Origin: CAZMGT01 sp964565895
Lineage (GTDB): Bacteria; Armatimonadota; Zipacnadia; UBA1398; CAZMGT01
DNA: 64,000 bases
Reading direction: 5' to 3'
NCBI GenBank assembly: GCA_964565895.1
Contig: CAZMGT010000003.1
Coordinates: forward strand, 60,012 to 124,011
The notes beneath the pieces are model-generated. The model did no database searches. It saw only the letters and a program-made list of their open reading frames with translations, and was not told where the DNA came from. The translations under genes and the position numbers were made by a program. Below are positions 51,251-60,707 of the stretch, one piece after another. Every line of letters starts with the position of its first letter. Position 1 is the first letter of the stretch.

Positions 51251-52510
51251 ATGCGTGTCGTGGCTTTCGCTCTTGCGCTTGTCGCGTTGCTTTCCCGGGC
51301 GCCAGCGGCGGCGCGCGAGGAGCCTGAATCGTTCCCTTCCGCGCTTCTCATCTGTCGCAGCGATCCCCCGGGGGCAACGATCCTCGTCGGGCACCCGCAC
51401 TCCCAACACGCCTATCGCAAGGGCGTTACCCCGAAAACGGTGGAGATAACCGCCGTCGCTCCCGTCCCCCGCGAGCTGCGCGTGACGTTCGTCCTCGAGG
51501 GCTACGAGCCGTGGTCGGAGATTATCGCGGTGAAGTCCGGCGAGCGCGTGGTGCTAGACGTTAAGCTCCAGCCCAAGCGAACGATGGTTTTTGTCGGATC
51601 CCAAGCGCTGCTTGCCGCCGACGCCCGGGGCAAAAACGTGCGCCGGCTTTTCGCTCTCTCCCCGCCTTGCGACCCCAGCGCGCCGTCGTGGAACCCCGAG
51701 GGAACGGCGTTTGTCCTCGTCAGCGGCGGGGAGGTGTGTCGGGCAACGCTGGCCTCACGCGCTCCGGAGCGGATCGTTACCGCGGAACGAGTGGCCCGCG
51801 CCGTGGGGGCGGAGCACGTCGTCTGTCGTGCGCCGGCGTGGTCCAAAGATGGCCGCTGGGTGGCGTTTCTCGCCGCTGCCGACGGCGCGGCGTCGCTCCT
51901 CGTCGTCCCCAGCGAGGGGGGCGAGCCGCACGTGCTCGCGCGATACGTCACCTCGCCGCCGGCGTGGTCGAAAACGGGTTTGCTCGCCGCCTCCGGCCCG
52001 GCGGGGCTGGTAATTTGGGACATGAGCAAGGGCGAGCCGCGCCAGCTGAGCACCCTGCGCGGGGCGAGCGACCCGTGCTGGTCGCCCGAGGGCGAGCGGC
52101 TGGTGTTTTGCATGTCCGGCGAGCTGTTCGTCGCCGACGCCCGCCTGCAGGCAATTGCCCAGTTGACGAACTCCGGCCGCGCCGGGCCGCGCCGACCCCA
52201 GTGGAGCCCGGACGGCAAGACCATTGTCTGCGTTATCCGTAGAGAGCTGCCCGGGGTTGACCCGTGGGATGAGCTATGGGCCGTGTTCCCGGACAGCGCC
52301 CGCCCGCCGGCCCGCCTGGCCTCGGGCGAGCAGGGATTCGGCGAGCGCCGGTTCATCGAGCCGGGCGGCTTTACCCCAGACGGGCAGAGCTTTTGCTTCA
52401 CGACCACGGGCTCCGGAGAAATCCTTACCGTGGGGCTCGACGGGGCGGGGCCGAGGTTGCTCGTCTACGCCTTTGGTTTTCCCTCGTGGTCCGGCCCGCT
52501 TGCGCCTTGA
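51251..52510 (+). CDS. Secreted PEGA and PD40/TolB-like beta-propeller protein (paralogue 1)
   Basis: A 419-residue protein with a signal peptide (1-20). A PEGA domain follows (about 30-100; CRSDPPGATILVGHP, then GVTPKTVEI and FVLEGYEPWSE). The rest is a TolB-type propeller with PD40 motifs such as APSWNPEGTAFVL, APAWSKDGRWVAFL, DPCWSPEGERLVFC and RPQWSPDGKTIVCV. These domains usually bind ligands or cell-wall components. It lies just upstream of a paralogue with the same domain order. No tol-pal genes are present. Confidence 0.8.
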   Translation: MRVVAFALALVALLSRAPAAAREEPESFPSALLICRSDPPGATILVGHPHSQHAYRKGVTPKTVEITAVAPVPRELRVTFVLEGYEPWSEIIAVKSGERVVLDVKLQPKRTMVFVGSQALLAADARGKNVRRLFALSPPCDPSAPSWNPEGTAFVLVSGGEVCRATLASRAPERIVTAERVARAVGAEHVVCRAPAWSKDGRWVAFLAAADGAASLLVVPSEGGEPHVLARYVTSPPAWSKTGLLAASGPAGLVIWDMSKGEPRQLSTLRGASDPCWSPEGERLVFCMSGELFVADARLQAIAQLTNSGRAGPRRPQWSPDGKTIVCVIRRELPGVDPWDELWAVFPDSARPPARLASGEQGFGERRFIEPGGFTPDGQSFCFTTTGSGEILTVGLDGAGPRLLVYAFGFPSWSGPLAP

Positions 52511-52569
52511 CCGCGCGGCGCGCTGAGGCGACACTGTAGCCAGCGCTTCAGCCCTGGGGGAGCCTGTTC

Positions 52570-54213
52570 ATGTTGCGCCGGCATTGGCTGCTCTCGCTCT
52601 GCGCCCTGGCCGTTGCCGCGGGGGCATCTCTCGCCCGCGCGCAAAGCGACGCTGAGCCCCCTACCGAACCCCCGAAAAACGCGACCATCGAGTGCATCAC
52701 TCACCCCGCGGGCGCGGCGATCTTCGTCGGCCACCCCGAGCAGCGCCGCGGCTATTTTAAAGGCATTACCCCGGCGACGATTACCATCTACAGCGCCGCC
52801 GGGCTTGCCCGACCATATCGCATTACGTTCGTCAAGCACGGCTACGACGAGTGGGTGCAGGAGTTTCGCATCGCCAGGGGCGAGCACAAGGCGATCGAGG
52901 CCACCCTTCAGCTAAGCTGCAAGCTGGCCTACGTCCGCGGAGACAGGCTTATCGTGCAAGGCTACGACGGAAGCAACCCGCACGTGGTGGCCCAGCTCGA
53001 CGAAACGTTTCTTGCGGACAGCCTCGTCTGGAGCAACGACGGGCGCAAGCTGGCGTTTGCCATGCGCGGCGACATTCTGGTGGTCTCTTCCGATGGCGGC
53101 CCCGTGCGCCAGATAACCGACATTCGGACGATGGCCGAGCGCGCGGGCGCGAGCGAGCAGTGGTTTTGCGACAGCCCCGCGTGGTGGCCGGGCGATCGGC
53201 GCATTGCCTTTCGCGTCGTCGGCGGGCGGAAGAAGCTTCTCCTGTGCACGGTGCCCGCGGAGGGCGGCCAGGTGCTATATCACTTCGAGAACATCGTCGC
53301 GTTGGGGCGGTTTCACCCCGAGCGGCCGGTGCTCGCCGCGGAGGACGTTAATTCCACCCTGCTCATCAACATGGCCGAAGATCGCCCCCCGCGGCGGATC
53401 AAGCAGGCCACCGACCCCCAGTGGTCGCCCGACGGGTCGCGGCTTGCTTACGTCCTCGGCGGGCGAATATTCGTCGCCGACAATCAGGGCAACACGCCGC
53501 AGGCGTTGACCGAGCCGGACCTTGGCGCGGCGCTTTCCCCGCGCTGGTCGCCCGATGGCCGGCGGATGTGCTTTCTCGTCGCCCGGGGCGAGGCGGACGA
53601 GACGGTGTATGAGGTGTGGCTGGCCGATGTAGAAGGCGACACGTCCCCGCGGCGCGTCGCCCCGCCGCCCAAGGCGCGCGGCTTTCGGGAATATGTCGAC
53701 CTGCTGGGCTTTGCCCCAGATGGCCAGCGCATCGCATACCTTCTCGGCCCGCCGGGCCAGGCGGAGCTGCATCTCGTCGCCCTCGACGGCTCGGCGGAGC
53801 AAACGCTGCTTGAGGGGATCACCACCGCGGCATGGTCCGGCGCCCTGCCCCTGGCGCAGACGGGAAGCACGGAGCTGTTTCAGGCGCTCCTGCGCAAGGC
53901 GGTAGACGACCATTCGCTCGAGGCTTTGCTCGAGTACTCCGCGGAGGAGATCGCCGAGGTGCGCGCGGGCGAGGTTGTCCACCGGGCGACGGGCAAAGAG
54001 CGGCGGGCGCTGCTTGGCGCGGCGCTCGACGGGCTGCAGAGCGTGCCGTTGGAGCTGTTTGTCGTGCGCATGGTGCAGCGCGACGGGGGAGAGTTCGACG
54101 CCGTGGCCCAGGGGGCGAGCGAAGCGCTCGCCGAGGAAGCCCCGCGCCTGCACCTGGCGTTTACCAGCGACGGCTGGCGCATTGCCGGCGTGGAGCTGCC
54201 CCAGGCCAAGTAG
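52570..54213 (+). CDS. Secreted PEGA and PD40/TolB-like beta-propeller protein (paralogue 2) with C-terminal extension
   Basis: A 547-residue paralogue of the preceding gene. It has a signal peptide (1-24), a PEGA domain (about 40-115; CITHPAGAAIFVGHP, then GITPATITI and FVKHGYDEWVQ), and PD40 repeats such as DSLVWSNDGRKLAF, DPQWSPDGSRLAYV and SPRWSPDGRRMCF. A further domain of about 120 residues at the C-terminus has a beta-rich NTF2-like pattern and is absent from paralogue 1. GGGGAG precedes the ATG. The two genes are 59 bases apart and probably arose by tandem duplication. Confidence 0.8.
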   Translation: MLRRHWLLSLCALAVAAGASLARAQSDAEPPTEPPKNATIECITHPAGAAIFVGHPEQRRGYFKGITPATITIYSAAGLARPYRITFVKHGYDEWVQEFRIARGEHKAIEATLQLSCKLAYVRGDRLIVQGYDGSNPHVVAQLDETFLADSLVWSNDGRKLAFAMRGDILVVSSDGGPVRQITDIRTMAERAGASEQWFCDSPAWWPGDRRIAFRVVGGRKKLLLCTVPAEGGQVLYHFENIVALGRFHPERPVLAAEDVNSTLLINMAEDRPPRRIKQATDPQWSPDGSRLAYVLGGRIFVADNQGNTPQALTEPDLGAALSPRWSPDGRRMCFLVARGEADETVYEVWLADVEGDTSPRRVAPPPKARGFREYVDLLGFAPDGQRIAYLLGPPGQAELHLVALDGSAEQTLLEGITTAAWSGALPLAQTGSTELFQALLRKAVDDHSLEALLEYSAEEIAEVRAGEVVHRATGKERRALLGAALDGLQSVPLELFVVRMVQRDGGEFDAVAQGASEALAEEAPRLHLAFTSDGWRIAGVELPQAK

Positions 54214-54288
54214 GGCAAACGCCGGCGTGCGCGAAATGTGCACGGCGCAGCGCTCTGTCCCAAAGCGCTGCTTGGCGAGGTGAGGGCA

Positions 54289-55017
54289 ATGGCAAGGGCA
54301 AGGGCGAAAAAGAAGGCCGCCGCCAAGCGTCAGGCGGCAAAGCCGGTTGCCCAAGAAACGATCGAGGAGAAGAAAAAGCGCGCGCGGGCGATCGTCGCCC
54401 GTTTGCGCAAGAAATATCCCGGCGCGCGCACGGCGCTAAACTTCAACACGCCGTTTGAGCTGCTCGTGGCCACCATCCTCTCCGCGCAGTGCACCGACGA
54501 GCGGGTTAACAAAGTAACCCCCGGGCTGTTTGCCAAGTATCCCACACCGGAGGCGTTTGCCAGCGCGGACTTCGACGAGCTGGCCCAGGACATTCGCTCC
54601 ACCGGCTTCTTCCGCAACAAGGCAAAGGCGATTATCGAGTCCGCGAAGATCATTTGCGAGAAGTTCGGCGGCGAGATGCCCGAGACGATGGAGGGGCTGC
54701 TTCAGTTGCACGGCGTGTCGCGCAAGACGGCGAACGTCGTCTTGGGCAACGCCCTGGGCAAGGCCACGGGCGTCGTGGTAGACACTCACGTGCACCGCCT
54801 CGCCCTGCGCATGGGGCTTACCCAATGGCGCAAGCGCGCCCAGGCGGAAAAGGTGGAGCAGGACCTGATGGAGCTGCTCCCCAAGAAGGATTGGATCTTC
54901 GCGGGCAACGCGCTAATCCTCCACGGGCGCGACACATGCACGGCGCGCGAGGCGCGCTGCGCGGAGTGCATCGTTGCCGACCTCTGCCCCCAGCTCGTGG
55001 ACCTTGTCCCCTCGTAA
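54289..55017 (+). CDS. nth: Endonuclease III
   Basis: Nth is a DNA glycosylase/AP lyase that removes oxidised pyrimidines. The 242-residue protein has a basic Ala/Lys N-terminus of about 30 residues, the HhH motif LHGVSRKTANVVLG (catalytic Lys146) and Asp165 in VVVDTHVHRL. The [4Fe-4S] site is C-x6-C-x2-C-x5-C (Cys217, 224, 227 and 233). The start at 54289 is behind GGCGAGGTGAGGG. It follows the PEGA gene by 75 bases. Confidence 0.97.
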   Translation: MARARAKKKAAAKRQAAKPVAQETIEEKKKRARAIVARLRKKYPGARTALNFNTPFELLVATILSAQCTDERVNKVTPGLFAKYPTPEAFASADFDELAQDIRSTGFFRNKAKAIIESAKIICEKFGGEMPETMEGLLQLHGVSRKTANVVLGNALGKATGVVVDTHVHRLALRMGLTQWRKRAQAEKVEQDLMELLPKKDWIFAGNALILHGRDTCTAREARCAECIVADLCPQLVDLVPS

Positions 55018-55074
55018 CAAGCGGGAGCGCCAACGCCGCGCAAGCGCCGCCGTTTCTTGCCCGAGGCGCGCAGC

Positions 55075-55104
55075 TTGACTGCCGTTTTTTGCGCGAAGTA
55101 CAAT
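55075..55104 (+). promoter_or_regulatory. Sigma-70-type promoter upstream of the phosphoesterase gene
   Basis: TTGACT (55075-55080) and TACAAT (55099-55104) are separated by 18 bases. The start would be near 55111, about 40 bases before the GTG. Confidence 0.65.
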
Positions 55105-55150
55105 CGCTGCGAGGACGAAAGCACGCCAAGGGCCCTGGTGGAGGGGCGTC

Positions 55151-55879
55151 GTGCGCTACGGAATCATCTCCGATGTCCACGCCAACCTCGCCGCACTGGA
55201 GGTCGTCCTGCGCGAGCTGCGCGATGTAGACCGCATTGTCTGCCTGGGCGATGTCGTGGGCTATGGGCCCTGTCCGGTGGAGTGCTGCGCGAAAGTCCAC
55301 CGTGTGTGCGAGAAAACGATTCGCGGCAACCACGACGTGGCCGCGCTGGAGCTTGAGCGCGCGGAGTGGTTTAACGAAGAGGCGCGCGCCGCGCTCTACT
55401 GGACGCACGAGCAGCTCGACTCCGCGGCGACCACCTTTTTGCGCAGCCTGCCCGTAACGGCGGAGATCGACGGCGCGCTGCTCGTCCACGGCGCGCCCTC
55501 GGACCCCGACCGCTACATTCTCAGCGTGTGGGACGCGCTGGCGGAGCTCGCCCAGAGCGAGGCGGAGCTCATTTTCTTCGGCCACACGCACCTGCCCGAG
55601 GCCTATGTCTTTCGCGCGGAGGAGGAGACGCTGGAGCGCGTGTATTTAGGGCGTGGGGAGAAGCTGACCCTCGGCCCGCGCGACCGCGCGCTCGTTAACG
55701 TGGGCTCGGTGGGCCAGCCGCGCGACGGCGACCCGCGCGCCGCGTTTGGCATTTTCGACAGCAGCGAGCGAACGATCGAGGTGCGCCGCGTAGAGTATCC
55801 CATCGCCCGGACGCAGGAGCTGATGCGCGCGGCGAACCTGCCGGAGTGGCTGAGCCAGCGGCTAGAGGTGGGAGGGTAG
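55151..55879 (+). CDS. Metallophosphoesterase (calcineurin-like, YfcE/DiAp4A-like)
   Basis: A 242-residue phosphoesterase. Dimetal motifs are ISDVHANL (Asp8, His10), CLGDVVGYG (Asp34), GNHD (Asn60, His61), VHGAPSD and FGHTHLP. The fold hydrolyses phosphodiesters or phosphomonoesters using Mn, Fe or Mg, but the substrate is unknown. It starts with GTG behind GGAGGGGC. A small membrane-protein gene begins four bases after its stop. Confidence 0.88.
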   Translation: MRYGIISDVHANLAALEVVLRELRDVDRIVCLGDVVGYGPCPVECCAKVHRVCEKTIRGNHDVAALELERAEWFNEEARAALYWTHEQLDSAATTFLRSLPVTAEIDGALLVHGAPSDPDRYILSVWDALAELAQSEAELIFFGHTHLPEAYVFRAEEETLERVYLGRGEKLTLGPRDRALVNVGSVGQPRDGDPRAAFGIFDSSERTIEVRRVEYPIARTQELMRAANLPEWLSQRLEVGG

Positions 55880-55882
55880 GGC

Positions 55883-56113
55883 ATGAGGACGGTATGGGGG
55901 CTGATCTGCGGACTGGTGCTCGCCTTCCCCGCCTCCTGGGCCTTGGCTGGGGTAATCCACTGGGTTAATCGCCTGCGCGGGCAGCCTATCGAAGAGCTGA
56001 GCATCGACAGCGCGCGGCTGATTATCGCCATCGTCTTAGGGACGATCCTCGTGTTCCGCCTCGCCGGGCCGGCGGCGCAGCGCCTGCCCGGGGCAAGGCA
56101 GCGGAAAAAATAG
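55883..56113 (+). CDS. Small two-helix membrane protein
   Basis: A 76-residue protein with two hydrophobic segments (about 3-25 and 45-63) and a basic C-terminus (GARQRKK). No family is recognised. It begins four bases after the phosphoesterase stop behind GGTGGGAGGG, so the two are co-transcribed. Confidence 0.6.
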   Translation: MRTVWGLICGLVLAFPASWALAGVIHWVNRLRGQPIEELSIDSARLIIAIVLGTILVFRLAGPAAQRLPGARQRKK

Positions 56114-56140
56114 GCTCCCCAACGCCCCGCCGCCGCGCGT

Positions 56141-56169
56141 TTGACACCGCCCCAGGCCGTTTCTATACT
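56141..56169 (+). promoter_or_regulatory. Near-consensus sigma-70 promoter for hisG
   Basis: TTGACA (56141-56146) and TATACT (56164-56169) are separated by exactly 17 bases. This is the best promoter in the window. Transcription would begin near 56176, about 80 bases before hisG. Confidence 0.85.
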
Positions 56170-56253
56170 CTGTGCGTTCCCGGCGGCGCGTGCCAAAACG
56201 CGTCGCTCGCCGGCGTTTGGGGCAAGCGGAACACCTTGTTGCGGAGTTTGGAG

Positions 56254-57132
56254 ATGAGCGAACGCCAGCTAAAACTCGGTTTGCCCGCGGGGAGCATGCA
56301 GGAGGCGACGATCGATCTTTTTCGTCGCGCGGGGTTTCGCATTAGCCTCCCCGAGCGGTCCTACGTGCCCGCGTTCGACGACCCGGAGATTACCGCGCTG
56401 CTCATCCGCGCGCAGGAGCTGCCCTGCTATGTCGAGGAGGGGATCTTCGACGCCGCGCTCACCGGCTACGACTGGATTTTAGAGCGCGGGGTGGACGTGG
56501 TCGAGGTCGCCGAGCTGGCTTACGCCAGGCAAGGCCCGGGCGTTGCCCGCTGGGTCATCCTCGTCCCCGAAGAGTCGGAGATCACCGCCGTAGAGCAGCT
56601 CCAAGGCAAGCGCATCGCTACGGAGCTCGTCGAGGTTACCCGGCGCTATCTCGCCGAGCGCGGGGTGCAGGCGGAGATCGAGTTCTCCTGGGGCGCGACG
56701 GAGGTTAAGCTGCGCAAAATCGTCGACGCCGTGGTTGACTTGACCGAAACGGGGGCGTCGATCCGCGCCAACCGCCTGCGCGTGCTCGACGAGGTGCTGC
56801 AAACCACCGTGCGACTGATCGCCAACCGCGACTCCTGGGCCGATGAATGGAAGCGGACGAAGATCGAGAACATCGCGGTAATGCTCCAGGGGGCGCTCGA
56901 CGCCGAGGGCAAGGTGGGGCTGAAGATGAACGTGCAGCGGAAGGACCTCGACGCCGTGCTCGCCCTGCTCCCCGCGCTGAAGCGGCCGACGATCAGCGAG
57001 CTTGCGGAAAGCGGCTGGGTGGCCGTGGAGACGATCATTGACGAGACGGTGGTGCGCACGATAATTCCCGCGCTTAAGCGCGCGGGGGCCTCGGGAATAA
57101 TTGAGTACCCGCTAAACAAGGTAATTCCGTAA
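56254..57132 (+). CDS. hisG: ATP phosphoribosyltransferase (long form)
   Basis: HisG joins ATP and PRPP in the first step of histidine synthesis. The 292-residue length and the C-terminal regulatory domain (about 215-292) mark the long, HisZ-independent form. Motifs include KLGLPAGSM, FDAALTGYDWI, GKRIATELVEVTRRYL and DAVVDLTETGASIRAN, the PRPP loop. It starts at 56254, seven bases after GCGGAG. It stands alone; no other his gene is in the window. Confidence 0.95.
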   Translation: MSERQLKLGLPAGSMQEATIDLFRRAGFRISLPERSYVPAFDDPEITALLIRAQELPCYVEEGIFDAALTGYDWILERGVDVVEVAELAYARQGPGVARWVILVPEESEITAVEQLQGKRIATELVEVTRRYLAERGVQAEIEFSWGATEVKLRKIVDAVVDLTETGASIRANRLRVLDEVLQTTVRLIANRDSWADEWKRTKIENIAVMLQGALDAEGKVGLKMNVQRKDLDAVLALLPALKRPTISELAESGWVAVETIIDETVVRTIIPALKRAGASGIIEYPLNKVIP

Positions 57133-57203
57133 AGCGTATAGTAAGTAACAAGCGAGCTCGCTGCGGCGCAGCGTGGGGCAGCGCGGGACAGGGGGTGCGC
57201 GCG

Positions 57204-58760
57204 GTGTTTTGCGCGCAGTGCGGCGCGCGCAATGCGCAGACGAACCGCTTTTGTCGAGAATGTGGCCAGCCCCTGGCCGGGGCGCAGGAAAGCAGGGACA
57301 TTCCCCCCGAGCAAGTGGCCGCTGCCGTGGGCCTAGACAGCCGCACGCTGCTTGCGCGCTCTCGCGAGAGGCACGAGGCGGGCGACCTTAAAGGAGCGAT
57401 AGAGTTTGCCCGCCAGGCGGTGGCCCTCGAGCCGGATTCTGCCAAGCTGCACTCCGCCCTCGGCGTGCTTTATGAGGAAATGGGCATGTACCGCGACGCC
57501 GCCCTGGCCTATCGCGAGGCCATCCGGCTCGACCCCAAGGATAAGCTCGACCGCATGCGCTTGAAATCGCTCGTCGAGCGGCACCCGGGGCTGGCGAGCA
57601 TTGCCGAGGAGAGAAAGCCCGAGCGCCGCGCCGCTCCCCGCCGCACGCGCTACCTCCCCGTTCTCGCCGCCGCGGTGGTCTTTCTCCTCACGTTTGCCGG
57701 GGGAATGCTTATTCTCCTGCGCGCGGGCGCGGCGCGCGGAGCGGAACACCTCGCCCAGGGCGAGTCCACGGGCGTGCAAGCGCTGATCGACAGCGGCAAG
57801 GTGGCCTTTAAAGAGGGCCGCTACGACCAGGCGGCGCGCATGTTCGAGCTCGCCCTGCTGCGCGACCCCGACAACCGCGAGGCGCTGTATTGGTATACCC
57901 AAGCCGAGGACCGCGCGCGCGGCCGTGCCACGGGCGAGGAGTCGCTTCCCGTAGGCCGCTTGGACCTTACCGAGCTCGACAAGGAGGAGCAACGCGAGCC
58001 CACGGCCACGCCCACGCCGGAGGTAGGCACGGGCCTGCCCCCCGCGCAGAACACAGGCGCGGGGGCAAGCACCAGCCGGCGCGCGCGTCCCAGCGCGCCA
58101 GCGCCCACCCCGCGCCCGCCTGCGGCGCAGCCCTCGGCGAGCGCGAGCTCCGCCCCGCGCACGGGCGAGGGGGCGATCTTCAGCCACAGCAGCCAAATGC
58201 CTCGCCCGCGCAACCCCTACCAGGCGATCACCAGCGGGAGCCGGCGGCCGGCCTCTGGCGCGCGCAGCGGGGGCCAGTTCCGCCGCTCGGTGAGCGCCAA
58301 CCGCAGCAGGGCCGGCTTGCCCCTGACCGAGGACGTCATTCGCGAGGAGCGAGCCGGGGCGACAACGGCCCAGGGTGCGGGAGCGCGCCGGCCGGCGACG
58401 CGCAGGACGCGCACCGGCCTGCCCAGCTCCTGGTCGCAGGCGACGCGGCCGACGAACGAGATCCGCCCGGAGGGCGAGACGACTGAGCCCAAGCCGCCGG
58501 CGACCGAGGCGCGGCCGGCAACTCGCGGGACGATTACCATAAGGCCCTCCAAGCCGAAGGGCGGCGCGGCGGCCCGGGCGCCGTCTTCTGCAGCGGAGCT
58601 CCAGCGCCGAGCGTTTGAGCTGAAAAACGCGGGGCGCATTGCCGAGGCGATAAAGATGTTCGAGGCTGCGCGCGAGGCCTACCTCAAAGAGGGCGGGCCG
58701 GGGGCGCAGGCCGGCGCGGAAAGCTGCGCCGAGGCCATTCGCGCCCTGCGCGGCGGCTAG
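57204..58760 (+). CDS. Zinc-ribbon and TPR membrane protein
   Basis: A 518-residue protein. An N-terminal zinc ribbon (CAQCG, then CRECG) is followed by TPR repeats at about 45-120 (GDLKGAIEFARQAVALEPDS and similar). There is a transmembrane helix near 155-175 and another TPR pair at about 195-240. A long Pro/Ala/Arg/Ser-rich, probably disordered stretch runs to about 470, and a last TPR-like segment ends the protein. The GTG at 57204 follows AGGGGGTG; a GTG three codons earlier is possible. A scaffold role is likely; it is adjacent to another TPR protein. Confidence 0.75.
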   Translation: MFCAQCGARNAQTNRFCRECGQPLAGAQESRDIPPEQVAAAVGLDSRTLLARSRERHEAGDLKGAIEFARQAVALEPDSAKLHSALGVLYEEMGMYRDAALAYREAIRLDPKDKLDRMRLKSLVERHPGLASIAEERKPERRAAPRRTRYLPVLAAAVVFLLTFAGGMLILLRAGAARGAEHLAQGESTGVQALIDSGKVAFKEGRYDQAARMFELALLRDPDNREALYWYTQAEDRARGRATGEESLPVGRLDLTELDKEEQREPTATPTPEVGTGLPPAQNTGAGASTSRRARPSAPAPTPRPPAAQPSASASSAPRTGEGAIFSHSSQMPRPRNPYQAITSGSRRPASGARSGGQFRRSVSANRSRAGLPLTEDVIREERAGATTAQGAGARRPATRRTRTGLPSSWSQATRPTNEIRPEGETTEPKPPATEARPATRGTITIRPSKPKGGAAARAPSSAAELQRRAFELKNAGRIAEAIKMFEAAREAYLKEGGPGAQAGAESCAEAIRALRGG

Positions 58761-58778
58761 CGCGCGGCCCAGGCGAAG

Positions 58779-60620
58779 ATGAACGAGAAGAAAACCCCAA
58801 GCTTTGCTCGCTGTGCTCGGCTTGGCGCGGTTTGCGCGGCGCTGTGCGTCTTTTTCTCTCTCGCTTCCGGGGCGCGCGCCGCGGACAAGGTCCTATTTTT
58901 CTTCCCCCTGGCCACAGATACTGCGGCTGGGGTAAGCAAAGACGAGGCAAAGCTTGCCTCGCAGCTCCTGCTTACCGGCCTGTCGCAGCTCCCGGACACC
59001 GCCGGCGTATACGACTACGCCCCGGATAGCCCAATCGTCACCCTTGCCGTGCTCGAGCGGCGGCTGCCGCGGCAGGAGATCCTCAAGCAGTTGGAGAGCA
59101 AGGAGCCCGTGCAGCCGGACGGCTTTATGGCCTGCCGCTACGCGCGGGCGCTGAAGATGGACGCCGCGGTGTTTGGCACGGTGACCAAGGTAAACGGCGA
59201 GATCGCCCTGCGCGTAACGGTGGTTGATGCGAAAACGGGGCGCGGGGGCGAGGTGCTCATCACCTCGGGCGAGCTTCCCGCGCCGCAGCGCGCCCCGCGG
59301 CTGATCATTCGCGCGCTAAAGAAGCTGCGCGAGGGCTCGGGCGAGGCCCAGGACTTCGGCAAAACGGCAGCCGAGGAGCAGCCCGCGCCCAAGCAGCCAC
59401 CGGGCGAAAGGCCCGCGCCGGAGGAAGGCGGCCAAAGCCCGAAAGAGTCGCGGCCCGCGCGGGAGCCGAAGCCACCGGCGGCCTCCGCACCCCCTACCGT
59501 TGAGCCGACCGGCGGGCGCGCCGCACCCTCTGCGGCGGGGCCGAGCGGCGCAAGCGAGGAGTCCTCGCCGTCGCCCGTCGCCCCGCTGAGCGCCAACCCC
59601 GAAGCCCAGGCGATGTACGAGCAGGCCCTGCGCCTGAGGGACAGCGACCTTGACCAGGCGATTATTCGGCTGGAGCAGGCGTGCCAGCTAGACGCAAACA
59701 GCTCCGCGCTGCGCGTGGAGCTGGCGCGGTTTTATCTCGACGCCGGCCGAAAGGCCGACGCCCTGGCCGCCCTGCGCCAAGCGTTGGCGATAAACCCCAG
59801 CGACGTGCAGGCGCGGCGGCTGTTTGCCCAAGTGCGCGGCGAGCAGCCCAGCGCCAACATCCCCCCCAGCGCCTCGCTCGCCGAGCTCCAGCGGCTGAAG
59901 CTTATGTATCCCCTCGACGTAGACGTCTGCCTGCGCCTCGCCGAGCTTTACGAGGAGCGCAAGGACTGGCGGCACGCCCTGCAGGAGCTGCGCGACGCCG
60001 CGGCCATCCGCACCGCCGACCCGGACATTCAACTGCGCATCGGGCAGATCGCCGAGCGGCTGCGCCTAAACAAAGAGGCGGAGAAGGCATATCTCCAGGC
60101 GGCGGAGTGGAGCAAGGACGACCCCGCCCCGCGCAAGGCCCTTGCCGCGTTCTACGCCCGCCGCGGCCGGTTTGCCCACGCCCTGGAGCAATACATGCGC
60201 GCCGCGGCGCTCTCCGAGCAGCCGCTTGTCCTGAGCGACGAGGAGTATGCCTATTTCCTCCACGCCGTTGACGCCGGCTTTGCCGAGCTGTTTAAGGTTA
60301 CCGAGGAGCTGCAAAAGGCGACGCAGGCCATTTTCGAGAGGCGAGGGCAAACGTCGCTTACGCGCGAGGAGCTTTACCTCAACGCCTCGCAGGCGCAAGA
60401 GCGGCTTAAGCGCTTTGCCGAAGTTCTGGAAAAGACGATCGCCCCGCCCGCGCGGCAGAAGTGCCACAGCGGGCTGCGCGTTGCCGCAAAGCTGCTCGTG
60501 CAGGCGGGCGTAGAGCTGCTCGTGGCCATCGACACCAGCGATCGCCAATACCTCTCGCGCTCTAAGTGGTCGCGCAACCAGGCGATGACCGAGGCCCTCG
60601 CCGCGCGCAAGGCCAAGTAA
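58779..60620 (+). CDS. Secreted TPR protein with CsgG/FlgT-like N-terminal domain
   Basis: A 613-residue protein with a signal peptide (about 1-35). An alpha/beta domain at about 37-190 (AAVFGTVTKVNGEIALRVTV and neighbours) resembles the CsgG/FlgT-type domain also suggested in the Big_1 protein at 37412. A disordered Pro/Ala/Glu linker follows to about 270. TPR repeats run from about 275 to 480 (LDQAIIRLEQACQLDANSSA, RKADALAALRQALAINPSD and RFAHALEQYMRAAAL). The gene is 18 bases after the zinc-ribbon TPR gene, probably in one operon. Confidence 0.75.
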   Translation: MNEKKTPSFARCARLGAVCAALCVFFSLASGARAADKVLFFFPLATDTAAGVSKDEAKLASQLLLTGLSQLPDTAGVYDYAPDSPIVTLAVLERRLPRQEILKQLESKEPVQPDGFMACRYARALKMDAAVFGTVTKVNGEIALRVTVVDAKTGRGGEVLITSGELPAPQRAPRLIIRALKKLREGSGEAQDFGKTAAEEQPAPKQPPGERPAPEEGGQSPKESRPAREPKPPAASAPPTVEPTGGRAAPSAAGPSGASEESSPSPVAPLSANPEAQAMYEQALRLRDSDLDQAIIRLEQACQLDANSSALRVELARFYLDAGRKADALAALRQALAINPSDVQARRLFAQVRGEQPSANIPPSASLAELQRLKLMYPLDVDVCLRLAELYEERKDWRHALQELRDAAAIRTADPDIQLRIGQIAERLRLNKEAEKAYLQAAEWSKDDPAPRKALAAFYARRGRFAHALEQYMRAAALSEQPLVLSDEEYAYFLHAVDAGFAELFKVTEELQKATQAIFERRGQTSLTREELYLNASQAQERLKRFAEVLEKTIAPPARQKCHSGLRVAAKLLVQAGVELLVAIDTSDRQYLSRSKWSRNQAMTEALAARKAK

Positions 60621-60707
60621 CTCCCCGGCGCAAGCAGAAGGCTATCCTCCGCCAACGACGAAATTAGGCAAAGGGCAACGCCGAGGGTTTAGGCGAGGAG
60701 CGGCAGC

